The notes: generated from the letters alone by a model not told the origin. A stretch of 64,000 bases of DNA from Flabesymbios commensalis (GCA_964017125.1 OZ024902.1:36367219-36431218), one strand, 5' to 3'; positions 10,741 through 21,399 are shown, counted from the stretch's first letter. Numbers and translations are program-made.

Positions 10741-13700
10741 CAAAAAACCAGGCCATGACGACATCGGCATAGCATCATCAGGTCATGACGACGTCCGCAT
10801 AGCATCTTCAGGTCATGACGACATCCGCATAGCATCTTCAGGTCATGACGGCATCCGCATAGCATCATCAGGTCATGACGACATCGGCATAGCATCATCA
10901 GGTCATGACGACGTCCGCATAGCATCATCAGGTCATGACGACGTCCGCATAGAATCATCAGGTCATGACAACATACGCATAGCATCTTCAGGTCATGACG
11001 ACGTCCGCATAGCATCTTCAAGTCATGACGACATCCGCATAGCATCTTCAAGTCATGACGACGTCCGCATAGCATCTTCAGGTCATGACGACATCCGCAT
11101 AGCATATTCAGGTCATGACGACATCCGCATAGCATCATCAGGTCATGACGACATCCGCATAGCATCTTCAGGTCATGACGACGTCCGCATAGCATCTTCA
11201 GGTCATGACGACATCCGCATAGCATCTTCAGGTCATGACGGCATCCGCATAGCATCATCAGGTCATGACGACATCGGCATAGCATCATCAGGTCATGACG
11301 ACGTCCGCATAGCATCATCAGGTCATGACGACGTCCGCATAGAATCATCAGGTCATGACAACATACGCATAGCATCATCAGGTCATGACGACATCCGCAT
11401 AGCATCTTCAGGTCATGACGACGTCCGCATAGCATCTTCAGGTCATGACGACATCCGCATAGCATATTCAGGTCATGACGACATCCGCATAGCATCATCA
11501 GGTCATGACGACATCCGCATAGCATCCTCAGGTCATGACGACGTCCGCATAGCATCTTCAGGTCATGACGACATATGCATAGCATATTCAGGTCATGACG
11601 ACATCCGCATAGCATCTTCAGGTCATGACGACTTCCGCATACCATCTTCAGGTCATGACGACATACGCAAAGCGTCATCAGGTCATGACGACATACGCAT
11701 AGCATCGTCAGGTCATGACGGCATTCGCATAGCGTCATCAGGTCATGACGACATCTGCATAGCGTCATCAGGTCATGACGGCATTCGCATAGCGTCATCG
11801 GGTCATGACGACATCTGCATAGCGTCATCAGGTCATGACGGCATTCGCATAGCGTCATCAGGCCATGACGACATCCACAAATCATCATCAGGTCATAACG
11901 ACGTCCGCATAGCATCATCAGGTCATGCGACGTTCGCATAGCATCTTCAGGTCATGACGTCCGCATCGAATCATCAGGCCATGACGACGTCCGCATAGCA
12001 TCTTCAGGTCATGACGACATCCACAAATCATCATCAGGTCATGACAACATCCGCATAGCATCATCAGGTCATAACAACGTCCGCATAGCATCTTCAGGTC
12101 ATGACGTCCGCATAGAATCATCAGGCCATGACGACATCCGCATAGCATCATCAGGTCATGACGACGTCCGCACAGCATCTTCAGGTCATGACGTCCGCAT
12201 AGAATCATCAGGTCATGGCGACGTCCGCATAGCATCTTCAGGTCACGACGACATCCACAAAGCATCTGCAGGTCATGACGACATACGCGTAGCATCTTCA
12301 GGTCATGACGACGTCCGCATAGCATCTTCAGGTCATGACGACATCCGCATAGCATATTCAGGTCATGACGACATCCGCATAGCATCATCAGGTCATGACG
12401 ACATCCGCATAGCATCTTCAGGTCATGACGACGTCCGCATAGCATCTTCAGGTCATGACGACATCCGCATAGCATCTTCAGGTCATGACGGCATCCGCAT
12501 AGCATCATCAGGTCATGACGACATCGGCATAGCATCATCAGGTCATGACGACGTCCGCATAGCATCATCAGGTCATGACGACGTCCGCATAGAATCATCA
12601 GGTCATGACAACATACGCATAGCATCATCAGGTCATGACGACATCCGCATAGCATCTTTAGGTCATTACGACGTCCGCATAGCATTTTCAGGTCATAACA
12701 ACGTCCGCATAGCATCTTCAGGTCATGACGTCCGCATAGAATCATCAGGCCATGACGACATCCGCATAGCATCATCAGGTCATGACGACGTCCGCACAGC
12801 ATCTTCAGGTCATGACGTCCGCATAGAATCATCAGGTCATGGCGACGTCCGCATAGCATCTTCAGGTCATGACGACATCCACAAAGCATCTGCAGGTCAT
12901 GACGACATACGCGTAGCATCTTCAGGTCATGACGACGTCCGCATAGCATCTTCAGGTCATGACGACATCCGCATAGCATATTCAGGTCATGACGACATCC
13001 GCATAGCATCATCAGGTCATGACGACATCCGCATAGCATCTTCAGGTCATGACGACGTCCGCATAGCATCTTCAGGTCATGACGACATCCGCATAGCATC
13101 TTCAGGTCATGACGGCATCCGCATAGCATCATCAGGTCATGACGACATCGGCATAGCATCATCAGGTCATGACGACGTCCGCATAGCATCATCAGGTCAT
13201 GACGACGTCCGCATAGAATCATCAGGTCATGACAACATACGCATAGCATCATCAGGTCATGACGACATCCGCATAGCATCTTTAGGTCATTACGACGTCC
13301 GCATAGCATCTTCAGGTCATGACGACATCCGCATAGCATATTCAGGTCATGACGACATCCGCATAGCATCATCAGGTCATGACGACATCCGCATAGCATC
13401 CTCAGGTCATGACGACGTCCGCATAGCATCTTCAGGTCATGACGACATCCGCATAGCATATTCAGGTCATGACGACATCCGCATAGCATCATCAGGTCAT
13501 GACGACATCCGCATAGCATCTTCAGGTCATGACGACGTCCGCATAGCATCTTCAGGTCATGACGACATCCGCATAGCATCTTCAGGTCATGACGGCATCC
13601 GCATAGCATCATCAGGTCATGACGACATCGGCATAGCATCATCAGGTCATGACGACGTCCGCATAGCATCATCAGGTCATGACGACGTCCGCATAGAATC

Positions 13701-15285
13701 ATCAGGTCATGACAACATACGCATAGCATCATCAGGTCATGACGACATCCGCATAGCATCTTTAGGTCATTACGACGTCCGCATAGCATCTTCAGGTCAT
13801 AACAACGTCCGCATAGCATCTTCAGGTCATGACGTCCGCATAGAATCATCAGGCCATGACGACATCCGCATAGCATCATCTGGTCATGACGACGTCCGCA
13901 CAGCATCTTCAGGTCATGACGTCCGCATAGAATCATCAGGTCATGGCGACGTCCGCATAGTATCTTCAGGTCATGACGACATCCACAAAGCATCTGCAGG
14001 TCATGACGACATACGCGTAGCATCTTCAGGTCATGACGACGTCCGCATAGCATCTTCAGGTCATGACGACATCCGCATAGCATATTCAGGTCATGACGAC
14101 ATCCGCATAGCATCATCAGGTCATGACGACATCTGCATAGCGTCATCAGGTCATGACGGCATTCGCATAGCGTCATCAGGTCATGACGACATCTGCATAG
14201 CGTCATCAGGTCATGACGGCATTCGCATAGCGTCATCAGGCCATGACGACATCCACAAATCATCATCAGGTCATGACAACATCCGCATAGCATCATCAGG
14301 TCATAACAACGTCCGCATAGCATCTTCAGGTCATGACGTCCGCATCGAATCATCAGGCCATGACGACGTCCGCATAGCATCTTCAGGTCATGACGACATC
14401 CACAAATCATCATCAGGTCATGACAACATCCGCATAGCATCATCAGGTCATAACAACGTCCGCATAGCATCTTCAGGTCATGACGTCCGCATAGAATCAT
14501 CAGGCCATGACGACATCCGCATAGCATCAACAGGTCATGACGACGTCCGCACAGCATCTTCAGGTCATGACGTCCGCATAGAATCATCAGGTCATGGCGA
14601 CGTCCGCATAGCATCTTCAGGTCATGACGACATCCACAAAGCATCTGCAGGTCATGACGACATACGCGTAGCATCTTCAGGTCATGACGACATCCACAAA
14701 GCATCTTCAGGTCATGACGACATCCGCATAGCATCTTCAGGTCATGACAACATACGCATAGCATCATCAGGTCATGACGACTTCCGCATAGCATATTCAG
14801 GTCATGAGGGCATCCGCCTAGCATCTTCAGGTCATCAAAACATCCGCATAGCATCATCAGGTCATGACGACATCCGCATAGCATCTTCAGGTCATGACAA
14901 CATACGCATAGCATCATCAGGTCATGACGACTTCCGCATAGCATATTCAGGTCATGAGGGCATCCGCCTAGCATATTCAGATCATGACGACGTCCGCATA
15001 GCATCTTCAGGTCATGACGACATCAGCAAAGCATATTCAGGTCATAACGACGTCCGCATAGCATCTTCAGGTCATGACGACATACGCATAGCATCATCAG
15101 GTCATGACGACATCCGCATAGCATCTTCAGGTCATGACGACATCCGCATAGCATCTTCAGGTCATGACGACATACGCATAGCATATTCAGATCATGACAT
15201 CCGCATAGCATATTCATATCATGACGACGTCCGCATAGCATCATCAGGTCATTACGACATCCGCAAAGCATCTTCGGGTTCCATT
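10741..15285. repeat. 30-bp satellite array (about 150 units)
   Basis: The unit is GCATAGCATCATCAGGTCAT followed by GACGACATCC, with position-specific variants and some 27-bp units lacking one GAC. Because the period is divisible by three, one frame per strand is open. The minus frame (G-C-R-H-D-L-M-M-L-C) gives uninterrupted stretches of 403 codons (10728-11939), 1028 codons (11918-15004) and 82 codons (15023-15271). The plus frame I-A-S-S-G-H-D-D-I-R is also largely open. There is no non-repeat protein, signal peptide or splice context. Blocks of about 570 bp recur near 12101, 12725, 13829 and 14480, a higher-order structure. I treat it as a satellite, not a gene. Confidence 0.95.
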
Positions 15286-15425
15286 TAAATTTTCAGCTTC
15301 AAGGACGATTCATTTCAATATTTTATCTCCTTTACACACACAAGCCGCTCCGCAGCCGGTGGCCAGTCGTCTTTGCATTGACCTTCGAGCGTTTGACCTC
15401 GCCTGGTGACCGTATATAACTGTGA

Positions 15426-16148
15426 TACCGGAAAAGAAGCACAGCCATCAACAGATCATCAGGACGTGGCATCCCGAAAGTGAAGGTCACGTTCGAGAAA
15501 AAAGAAGAGATGGAGGCAGCAACCAAGAACAGCCGTCTCCTCATCGGTACTCACTCCTACAGAACGGAGGAGTACAAGAAGAAGACCAGAATCCTGCAGT
15601 GTTACAGGTGCCAACGATTCGGCCATGCCCAGGACTCCTGCAAGGCACGAGACGTGAGATGCGGGAAGTGCGCCGGACCCCACAAGAGAGCTGAGTGTAC
15701 AGCCAGAGCCAGTTACTGCGCCAACTGTACAGGAGATCACCTGGCGTCGGACGGAAGATGCCCTAGAGCAATAGAGGTGAAGAAGAAGATTGCTGAGAAA
15801 AGAGAAGGCCAGCGACATCGTGGCACTCAAGCAACCAACAAGAAACCTGCGCCAGCTCGAAACCAGCGCCAGAGCGAACGTGCTGAGCAGCCAGAGCAGC
15901 CCAAGAAGGCCGCACGAGGTGAGTTACCCGATTTACCTCTTTTAAATCTGTCTGATAATGATTTAACTCGAGTAGCACTTTTTATTTCAGCCCACACGAT
16001 CCTGTACGCCAGAGCCATGAACGCAGGAACGATGGAGCCAGATGACGTACCACACATAGCCAGCAAATCAGTCAACTGGGCCTTCAGAGCGAACGTCTCC
16101 CCACTGACCATCAGAGACTACTTACTCCACCTTCCAAAAGACTTGTAA
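15426..16148 (+). CDS. LINE ORF1 protein, zinc-knuckle nucleocapsid-like, N-terminally incomplete
   Basis: The family role is to bind LINE RNA and act as a nucleic-acid chaperone in the retrotransposition particle. Three Cys-His knuckles are visible: CYRCQRFGHAQDSC (CX2CX4HX4C, near 15600), CGKCAGPHKRAEC (CX2CX3HX4C) and CANCTGDHLASDGRC (CX2CX3HX6C). The spacing and the RILQCYRC lead-in are typical of Jockey-type ORF1. A basic linker follows (VKKKIAEKREGQRH). The frame is open from 15426, just after a TGA at 15423-15425; the first ATG is at 15510, inside the conserved region, so the true start is missing or displaced. About 240 codons remain where Jockey relatives have 400-600. The C-terminal 70 codons match nothing I recognise. 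An AT-rich, GT...AG-bounded 72-nt patch lies at 15919-15990. It is GC-richer than ORF2. Confidence 0.85.
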   Translation, partial: YRKRSTAINRSSGRGIPKVKVTFEKKEEMEAATKNSRLLIGTHSYRTEEYKKKTRILQCYRCQRFGHAQDSCKARDVRCGKCAGPHKRAECTARASYCANCTGDHLASDGRCPRAIEVKKKIAEKREGQRHRGTQATNKKPAPARNQRQSERAEQPEQPKKAARGELPDLPLLNLSDNDLTRVALFISAHTILYARAMNAGTMEPDDVPHIASKSVNWAFRANVSPLTIRDYLLHLPKDL

Positions 16149-16284
16149 GTACAACCTAAACCTAAAGTAGAAAAAGTAGGGCCGTTTTTACTAGGTCTAG
16201 TACAGTACAGTACTCACCAGTAAAAACCTAACTAAAGTAGGAAAAACTAAAGTAAGGCTAAGTACAGTACAGTACTTATAAAAC
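16149..16284 (+). other. LINE ORF1-ORF2 spacer with direct repeats
   Basis: 136 bp containing two copies of AGTACAGTACAGTACT (near 16199 and 16259) and several AAAGTAGG/AAAGTAAGG motifs. It could help downstream reinitiation or be a remnant of slippage; no function can be shown. Confidence 0.6.
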
Positions 16285-19080
16285 ATGGATAACAGTTTAC
16301 CACCAACAAAAAACGTTCAAATTATTCATGCTAACATTAACGGACTATATAAAAGAAGGACTGAACTAATTAACTATTTAAATGAATATAAACCACATTT
16401 TGTGACTTTAAATGAAACTAGACTTAGAGAGCAAACTAGAATCAGAATTCCAAACTATAACATTATCAGAAAAGATAGAAATATAATTTATCCTAATGGG
16501 CGCCTGCAGAATGCAGCAGGCGGTGTAGCTATTTTAATTAGAAAAGATATCAAATTTAATGAAATAGATACTTCAGATTTTAACGAAGAATTTTTGGCAA
16601 TAAACTTCAAATCACAAGGTAAGACAGTGGCATTAGCAACTATTTATAACCCGCCAGATATTAAACCAAACATAGAGAATTTCAGGTATATAACTAATTT
16701 ATATCCACTTTCAATTCTTATTGGAGATTTCAATTGTAAGCATACTTTTTTCGGATGTAAAGTAGGAAATACTAACGGAGACATTCTATTTAACATAATT
16801 GAAGAATTAGACTTACTAATAACTAACGACAGCACTGCAACTTATAGACCAGGGACGTCCTCTGGCGGCGATCTACTAGATCTAGCGCTAGTTAGCCGCC
16901 AGATGGCGTCACGCATCCAATCATGTGATGTAGGCGATGACATTGGTTCAGATCATTTGCCAGTTCATTTAACTTTGGCTTCACCTCAAATTCAAAAACA
17001 ATTTCAGAGAGAAATTCTACAATATGAAAAAACAGATTGGAACAGGTTTAATAAAGAAATAATAAATAACTTAGATAGACTCGAACCTGAAACACCAGAG
17101 GAACTAGACTTAGCTAACGAAAAAATAAGCAATATAATTAAAGAAGGGCTAAATAAAGCGTGTCCTAAAGCAAAACGTAAAGATAAAGCACTTTTTATCT
17201 CAAATGAAACAATGAAATTAATTAAATTAAAGAGACAAATTAGACGCTTAGCTAGAAATACGCAAAAAGCAGAGGATAAAACTCTATATAATCAATTAAA
17301 CAACTTAGTAAGTAAACAAGTAAACAAAGATAGAGAAGAATTTTGGAATCAGCAAACTAAAAAACTAGACGAAACTAAAGACTCTAAAGAATTTTGGAAA
17401 ACTATCAATAGTATTAATGGTAAGAAATCAGGCGGCGCATCCAAGCCAATAATTAAAGAAAATGGTAATTTAACTCAAAACGACTTAGAAAAAGCAACCA
17501 CGTTCGCTGAATCTTTAGGCAAAATTCATAATACTCACACAGGTGAAATTTTTGATGATGAATTTAAAGATTTAATAGATAACGCTATAAATGAAAAATC
17601 GCAGCTTTTTTCAACTCTAAAAGAAAATAAAGTAGAAGATGGCGACGATAGTATACTACTCAGGGATATCTCGATTCAAGAAATAAAACTACAATTAGAT
17701 AGGACCAAAGGTAGGTCTGCTCCAGGAGCAGACGGAATTAAATACACTATAATTAAAAAATGTCCAGAAATAGTATTTGAGAATCTAAAAACTATGTACA
17801 ATCAGTGCCTAAAAATAGGGTATTTTCCAAGTAAATGGAAGGAAGCTCAAGGAATTATGCTCCCAAAGCCTAAAAAAGACAATAAAATTCCAACTAACTA
17901 TAGACCAATCAGTTTATTAAGTTGCATAGGCAAACTTTTTGAAAAAATAATTGCTCATAGAATGCGCAGTAAATTAGAAGAAGAAAATTTCTTTAATAAA
18001 TGGCAAATAGGCTATAGAAATAAAAGATGTGCTATGGAACACATTCTCAGACTAGCTGATGATGCGCACATAGCACATAGCCGTCACCACAAAGGAGCTG
18101 CAATCTTTATAGATGTAGAAAAAGCTTTTGATTCCGTATGGCACAACGGACTAAGATATAAATTAATGAATACAAATTTACCAGATAAAATAGTAAGATT
18201 AATGTCTTCATTCATAACTGACAGGAAAATTTCAGTCAAAATAAATAATGAGACTTCGGACAAAATTTCACTTAATGCCGGCACACCTCAGGGCTCGGTT
18301 CTCAGCCCACTTCTATTCCTAATCTATGTAAATGATATTCCAATAGATCCCTTCAGTAATACAGTAGGGGTCTCTCAGTTCGCAGACGACCTGGGATTTT
18401 GGACTTTTGCTAAAAGTGAAAAAACAATTAAATATAGGCTAGCCAAAGTTTTATCAGACCTAGAAGCATGGTGCTCCAAGTGGAGAATAAAACTAAATGC
18501 TAAGAAAACGCAGCTTATAATGCTTAAAACTAAGAAAAATATAGAACTAGAACTTTTTGGCGAAAAACTCACTGCAGTACAGCAAGCAAAATTGCTAGGA
18601 GTAACTTTAGATAAGAAACTGACTTTTAATGCTCATATAGATGAGAACGCTAAGAAAGGAAGGCAACGCCTTGGTCTGCTCAAACTCCTGAGCGGCTCAA
18701 AGTGGGGCTGTAAACCCAAAACACTAATGAGACTATATAAAAGTTATATACGTCCAGTATTAGAATACGGCGCTCCAGTAATTTTAGGAGCGTCAGAAGC
18801 GTATATCAAGAAACTTCAAATCATTCAAAATAAGGCCATCAGAATAGCCTACAAATTGGATCCACTTTCGCACACTGAAGATATTCATAAAATAGCTAAG
18901 ATCGATCTGATCAAAGATCGATTCCAAATTTTAACGTACAAATTCATAGATTCGCTCAAAGAGCATTCAGATCTTTTTAAACTTCAAAATGAATTAAGAG
19001 CTTCAAGAATTAAAAGAGGGCATAGAACACATTTGGACAAATTAATATCAGAATATGCCGAAATTTATGATGAAAATTGA
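16285..19080 (+). CDS. LINE ORF2: AP-like endonuclease plus reverse transcriptase (931 aa)
   Basis: The enzyme family nicks chromosomal DNA and copies LINE RNA at the nick (target-primed reverse transcription). The endonuclease occupies about residues 10-230: HANING (15-20), catalytic-type E44 in LNETRL, Y121 in IYNPP, GDFN (147-150), LDLAL (198-202) and SDHLPV (222-227). Reverse transcriptase motifs follow: SAPGADG (near 478), NYRPISLLS, the EKAFDSVWH region, GTPQGSVLSPLLF (near 666-678) and the FADD active site (699-702). A short C-terminal region without RNase H follows, as in Jockey. The length matches Jockey ORF2 (about 900 aa). No stop or frameshift is seen and all catalytic residues are present, so it could encode an active enzyme. 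The ATG at 16285 is the first in frame just before the endonuclease. Codon use is strongly A/T-ending, unlike ORF1. Clade within the Jockey/I group is not settled. Confidence 0.95.
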   Translation: MDNSLPPTKNVQIIHANINGLYKRRTELINYLNEYKPHFVTLNETRLREQTRIRIPNYNIIRKDRNIIYPNGRLQNAAGGVAILIRKDIKFNEIDTSDFNEEFLAINFKSQGKTVALATIYNPPDIKPNIENFRYITNLYPLSILIGDFNCKHTFFGCKVGNTNGDILFNIIEELDLLITNDSTATYRPGTSSGGDLLDLALVSRQMASRIQSCDVGDDIGSDHLPVHLTLASPQIQKQFQREILQYEKTDWNRFNKEIINNLDRLEPETPEELDLANEKISNIIKEGLNKACPKAKRKDKALFISNETMKLIKLKRQIRRLARNTQKAEDKTLYNQLNNLVSKQVNKDREEFWNQQTKKLDETKDSKEFWKTINSINGKKSGGASKPIIKENGNLTQNDLEKATTFAESLGKIHNTHTGEIFDDEFKDLIDNAINEKSQLFSTLKENKVEDGDDSILLRDISIQEIKLQLDRTKGRSAPGADGIKYTIIKKCPEIVFENLKTMYNQCLKIGYFPSKWKEAQGIMLPKPKKDNKIPTNYRPISLLSCIGKLFEKIIAHRMRSKLEEENFFNKWQIGYRNKRCAMEHILRLADDAHIAHSRHHKGAAIFIDVEKAFDSVWHNGLRYKLMNTNLPDKIVRLMSSFITDRKISVKINNETSDKISLNAGTPQGSVLSPLLFLIYVNDIPIDPFSNTVGVSQFADDLGFWTFAKSEKTIKYRLAKVLSDLEAWCSKWRIKLNAKKTQLIMLKTKKNIELELFGEKLTAVQQAKLLGVTLDKKLTFNAHIDENAKKGRQRLGLLKLLSGSKWGCKPKTLMRLYKSYIRPVLEYGAPVILGASEAYIKKLQIIQNKAIRIAYKLDPLSHTEDIHKIAKIDLIKDRFQILTYKFIDSLKEHSDLFKLQNELRASRIKRGHRTHLDKLISEYAEIYDEN

Positions 19081-19492
19081 GACTGCTGTGTGAATGCGGC
19101 TAGAGTTGTGCCAATGCCGGTCCGGCGTCAACAGCGTTGGGCCGACATTGACGCAACACTGGCAGCGTTGGCAGCATGCGTGAGTGACAGAAACACCGAA
19201 GTGCTTTCACAGTGTGGCTACCGCGGTGCCAATGTCGGTCCAGCGCTAACAACGCTGAGCCGGCATTGGCGCGACGCTAGCGGCGCTGACAAGCAGTCGT
19301 GAGTGTGATAACAGCGTTGACGCGTTGACGGGCCAACACCTACGGCGTTGGTCAGCCACCGCGTCACGATAACAACAGACGTCACAGTCTGTTGTCACTC
19401 ACCACATGTCACCGCAGGGGGTGATAATCAACATAATTGTCACCCCCCGCGAGGACTGTCATGGTGAGTGAAAGCAAGGGTTTAAATCCCCT
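19081..19492 (+). other. GC-rich probable LINE 3' UTR with hairpins
   Basis: Two palindromic blocks occur: one around GCCAATGCCGGTCCGGCG...GGGCCGACATTG (19109-19151), one around GCCAATGTCGGTCCAGCG...GAGCCGGCATTGGC (19228-19269). A third hairpin, GACGTCACAGTCTGTTG, lies near 19380. Hairpins at LINE 3' ends are known templates for reverse transcriptase recognition, but the blocks also resemble family C palindromes. Confidence 0.5.
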
Positions 19493-19511
19493 GGTGGCTC
19501 TGAAAAGAGAA
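19493..19511 (-). promoter_or_regulatory. Histone-mRNA-type 3' stem-loop (orphan)
   Basis: On the minus strand the sequence reads CTCTTTTCAGAGCCACC, 17 bases identical to the animal replication-dependent histone 3' stem-loop and its ACC flank. The first two stem bases (normally GG) are TT, so the stem is short. No histone coding sequence is recognisable on the minus side (19512-20100). It could be a relic of a histone cluster or part of the LINE tail. Confidence 0.5.
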
Positions 19512-20696
19512 CAAGCGAACTTTCTTAATTTCACAATTAAGATGACACGCTTCTAGGAATTTTCTATTTCTCAAATTATCAACTTTAGACACCTTTTAGA
19601 CCATTCCACCCAAATTCAATGAAATTCCATAACTCTGACGTTCTTTCTCAGGGTATGCGGGAGTATGGCGATGGCACACAGACAGTCAGGCAAACAACAC
19701 GAGGTAAATTGATCACAATTGATCCAAAATTCAGAACGCAATTTTAAGTATGTCAAACATACTAAGTGAACTTAAGTGTACACGAGAGGCATAGGTTTAA
19801 TAAAAGAAATGTCTCAAATGTTCATTTAAAGGATCTGTCAAAACCAACACTTTATCGGCCTTTTTCATCCAGATTTCAAGAGTTAAGACACGAGATATAG
19901 GGTAGCTACCGGCTGATTCAACACCTCATTTAGACCACCGCGACCCTCTGTTCGCCGAGGTCGCATCAAAATTAATTAAATTCTAAAATGCTTCTGTTTC
20001 CAGGTTCCTTGCCTCCCTTGCCAACCAGACATTCTCTAATGAGTATTATATACTAATGAAATATTTGGATAGGCTAAGAGAAAGCTTTTCATACAAGCTT
20101 CGAATGCCTTAATCCCACTCTCAGCACCCTTCGGGTGCTAGGGTTCACTCAGAAGCACAGCATTTTCCGCGTCGCGTGTCGCCCGACAGCGCACGAATTC
20201 TACCGCGTGTACATGGAATGCACATCAAGTGGTGATTTGCCTCAGAGCTATATACACTCACACTTTGTGTGACTCCTCTTGCCGAGTTACGGCAAACGAG
20301 GGACGTTGATCCGGTGTCGACTTAATGCTGGGCGAGCGTCTGCGACACTGGCCCATAATTGAGACGACACTGGTTGGTGTGTGCTGTGACATTACGGCAA
20401 ACAGATCTTGAAGCCACCCCGTTAGTAATTAACGTTACCAGCACGTGCCCCCTCGCTGTGTGGCCAGCTGCTCACTCAGGATATTACAAAATGATTTGAC
20501 AGTCATACGCTTGTATTGTTGTGCAACTGCAACATCGGCCCGATTACTGTTACGATGAAGCACAAGAGATAAGGACGGAATGACCTATGTACAAAAAAAA
20601 AACCCAGGTGTACATACCGCTAGAGAAAAAGTACCTAATGACCTGTGTACAAATCTAACCTCGAAACATGTCGAAGTAGAGGCATGTAAGGTACTG
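19512..20696. other. Non-coding stretch with old repeat motifs
   Basis: At 19590-19720, CCAAATTCAATGAAATTCCA followed by CACACAGACAGTCAGGCAAA resembles a widespread invertebrate repeat motif (a conserved stretch followed by an ACAGACAG run); the element is not identifiable. A short hairpin AGCACCCTTCGGGTGCT lies near 20124. No gene seen. Confidence 0.4.
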
Positions 20697-20745
20697 AATG
20701 AATGAATGAATGAATGAATGAATGAATGAATGAATGAATGAAATC
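20697..20745. repeat. (TGAA)n microsatellite
   Basis: About 11 uninterrupted TGAA units. Confidence 0.9.
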
Positions 20746-20805
20746 TGAGCTCGACTACGCCTCCGAGCTCGGCTTCCTAAGGATTTAGGCGCTGTTGAAG
20801 TGACT

Positions 20806-20937
<132 letters not shown>

Positions 20938-21399
20938 GAACGATATAAACAGATAAAGCGATGCAGTACTCCAGTACTCCAGTTAAATGATTCAATCCCA
21001 GGCAATCTGTGGTCAAGTAGGTTACCTCACGTCCATAGAGGTTCTGGCATCTAATGAAGCTTATTGTTTGGCACGCGTGCTAGTCAAATAAGGCAGTAAG
21101 TCATTTCTCGTCCATGTATGTATAGCGACTGCTTGGCATGTCACCCTAAAAACGCATCTAGAACAATTTACTGACCATCCAATATATAAGTACAGACGGC
21201 ATCTAGTGTCAGTACTGACCAGTACTTACGATCAGCTTACTTTACTGATATTGTAAATTAAATCCTGGAGCTTCTATTAACCTGTTAACGTTTAGATTTC
21301 GTGGAATGGATAGTTATCTTTCTACGGATGTGTTCTGGCTAAGGATAAAACGTTGACGTGCATAGCACATGCGTTAACAATGTGGTTTGTGAATACTTA
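20938..21399. other. Non-coding stretch
   Basis: Nothing recognised. Confidence 0.4.

Larger units (their letters stand above)
15330..19500 (+). mobile_element. Jockey-like LINE (non-LTR retrotransposon), 5' incomplete
   Basis: ORF1 with three zinc knuckles is followed after a 136-bp spacer by ORF2 with endonuclease and reverse transcriptase, the order of the Jockey/I group of LINEs. ORF2 is uninterrupted, so the copy is fairly young. The 5' side is incomplete: ORF1 is open only from 15426 and the satellite ends at about 15285, so the left boundary is uncertain (15286-15425). The 3' end is also uncertain; GC-rich hairpins at 19100-19340 are probably 3' UTR. No poly-A tail or target duplication could be identified. 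Confidence 0.85.

Noticed and set aside
10741-15285. CRISPR array
   Set aside because: Units are contiguous with no unique spacers, and the context is eukaryotic.
15332-15544. Minus-strand and frame-shifted ORFs overlapping LINE ORF1
   Set aside because: Shadows of ORF1; the zinc knuckles fix the true frame.
19512-20100. Histone gene upstream of the minus-strand stem-loop
   Set aside because: No histone-like protein in any minus frame that I could read.
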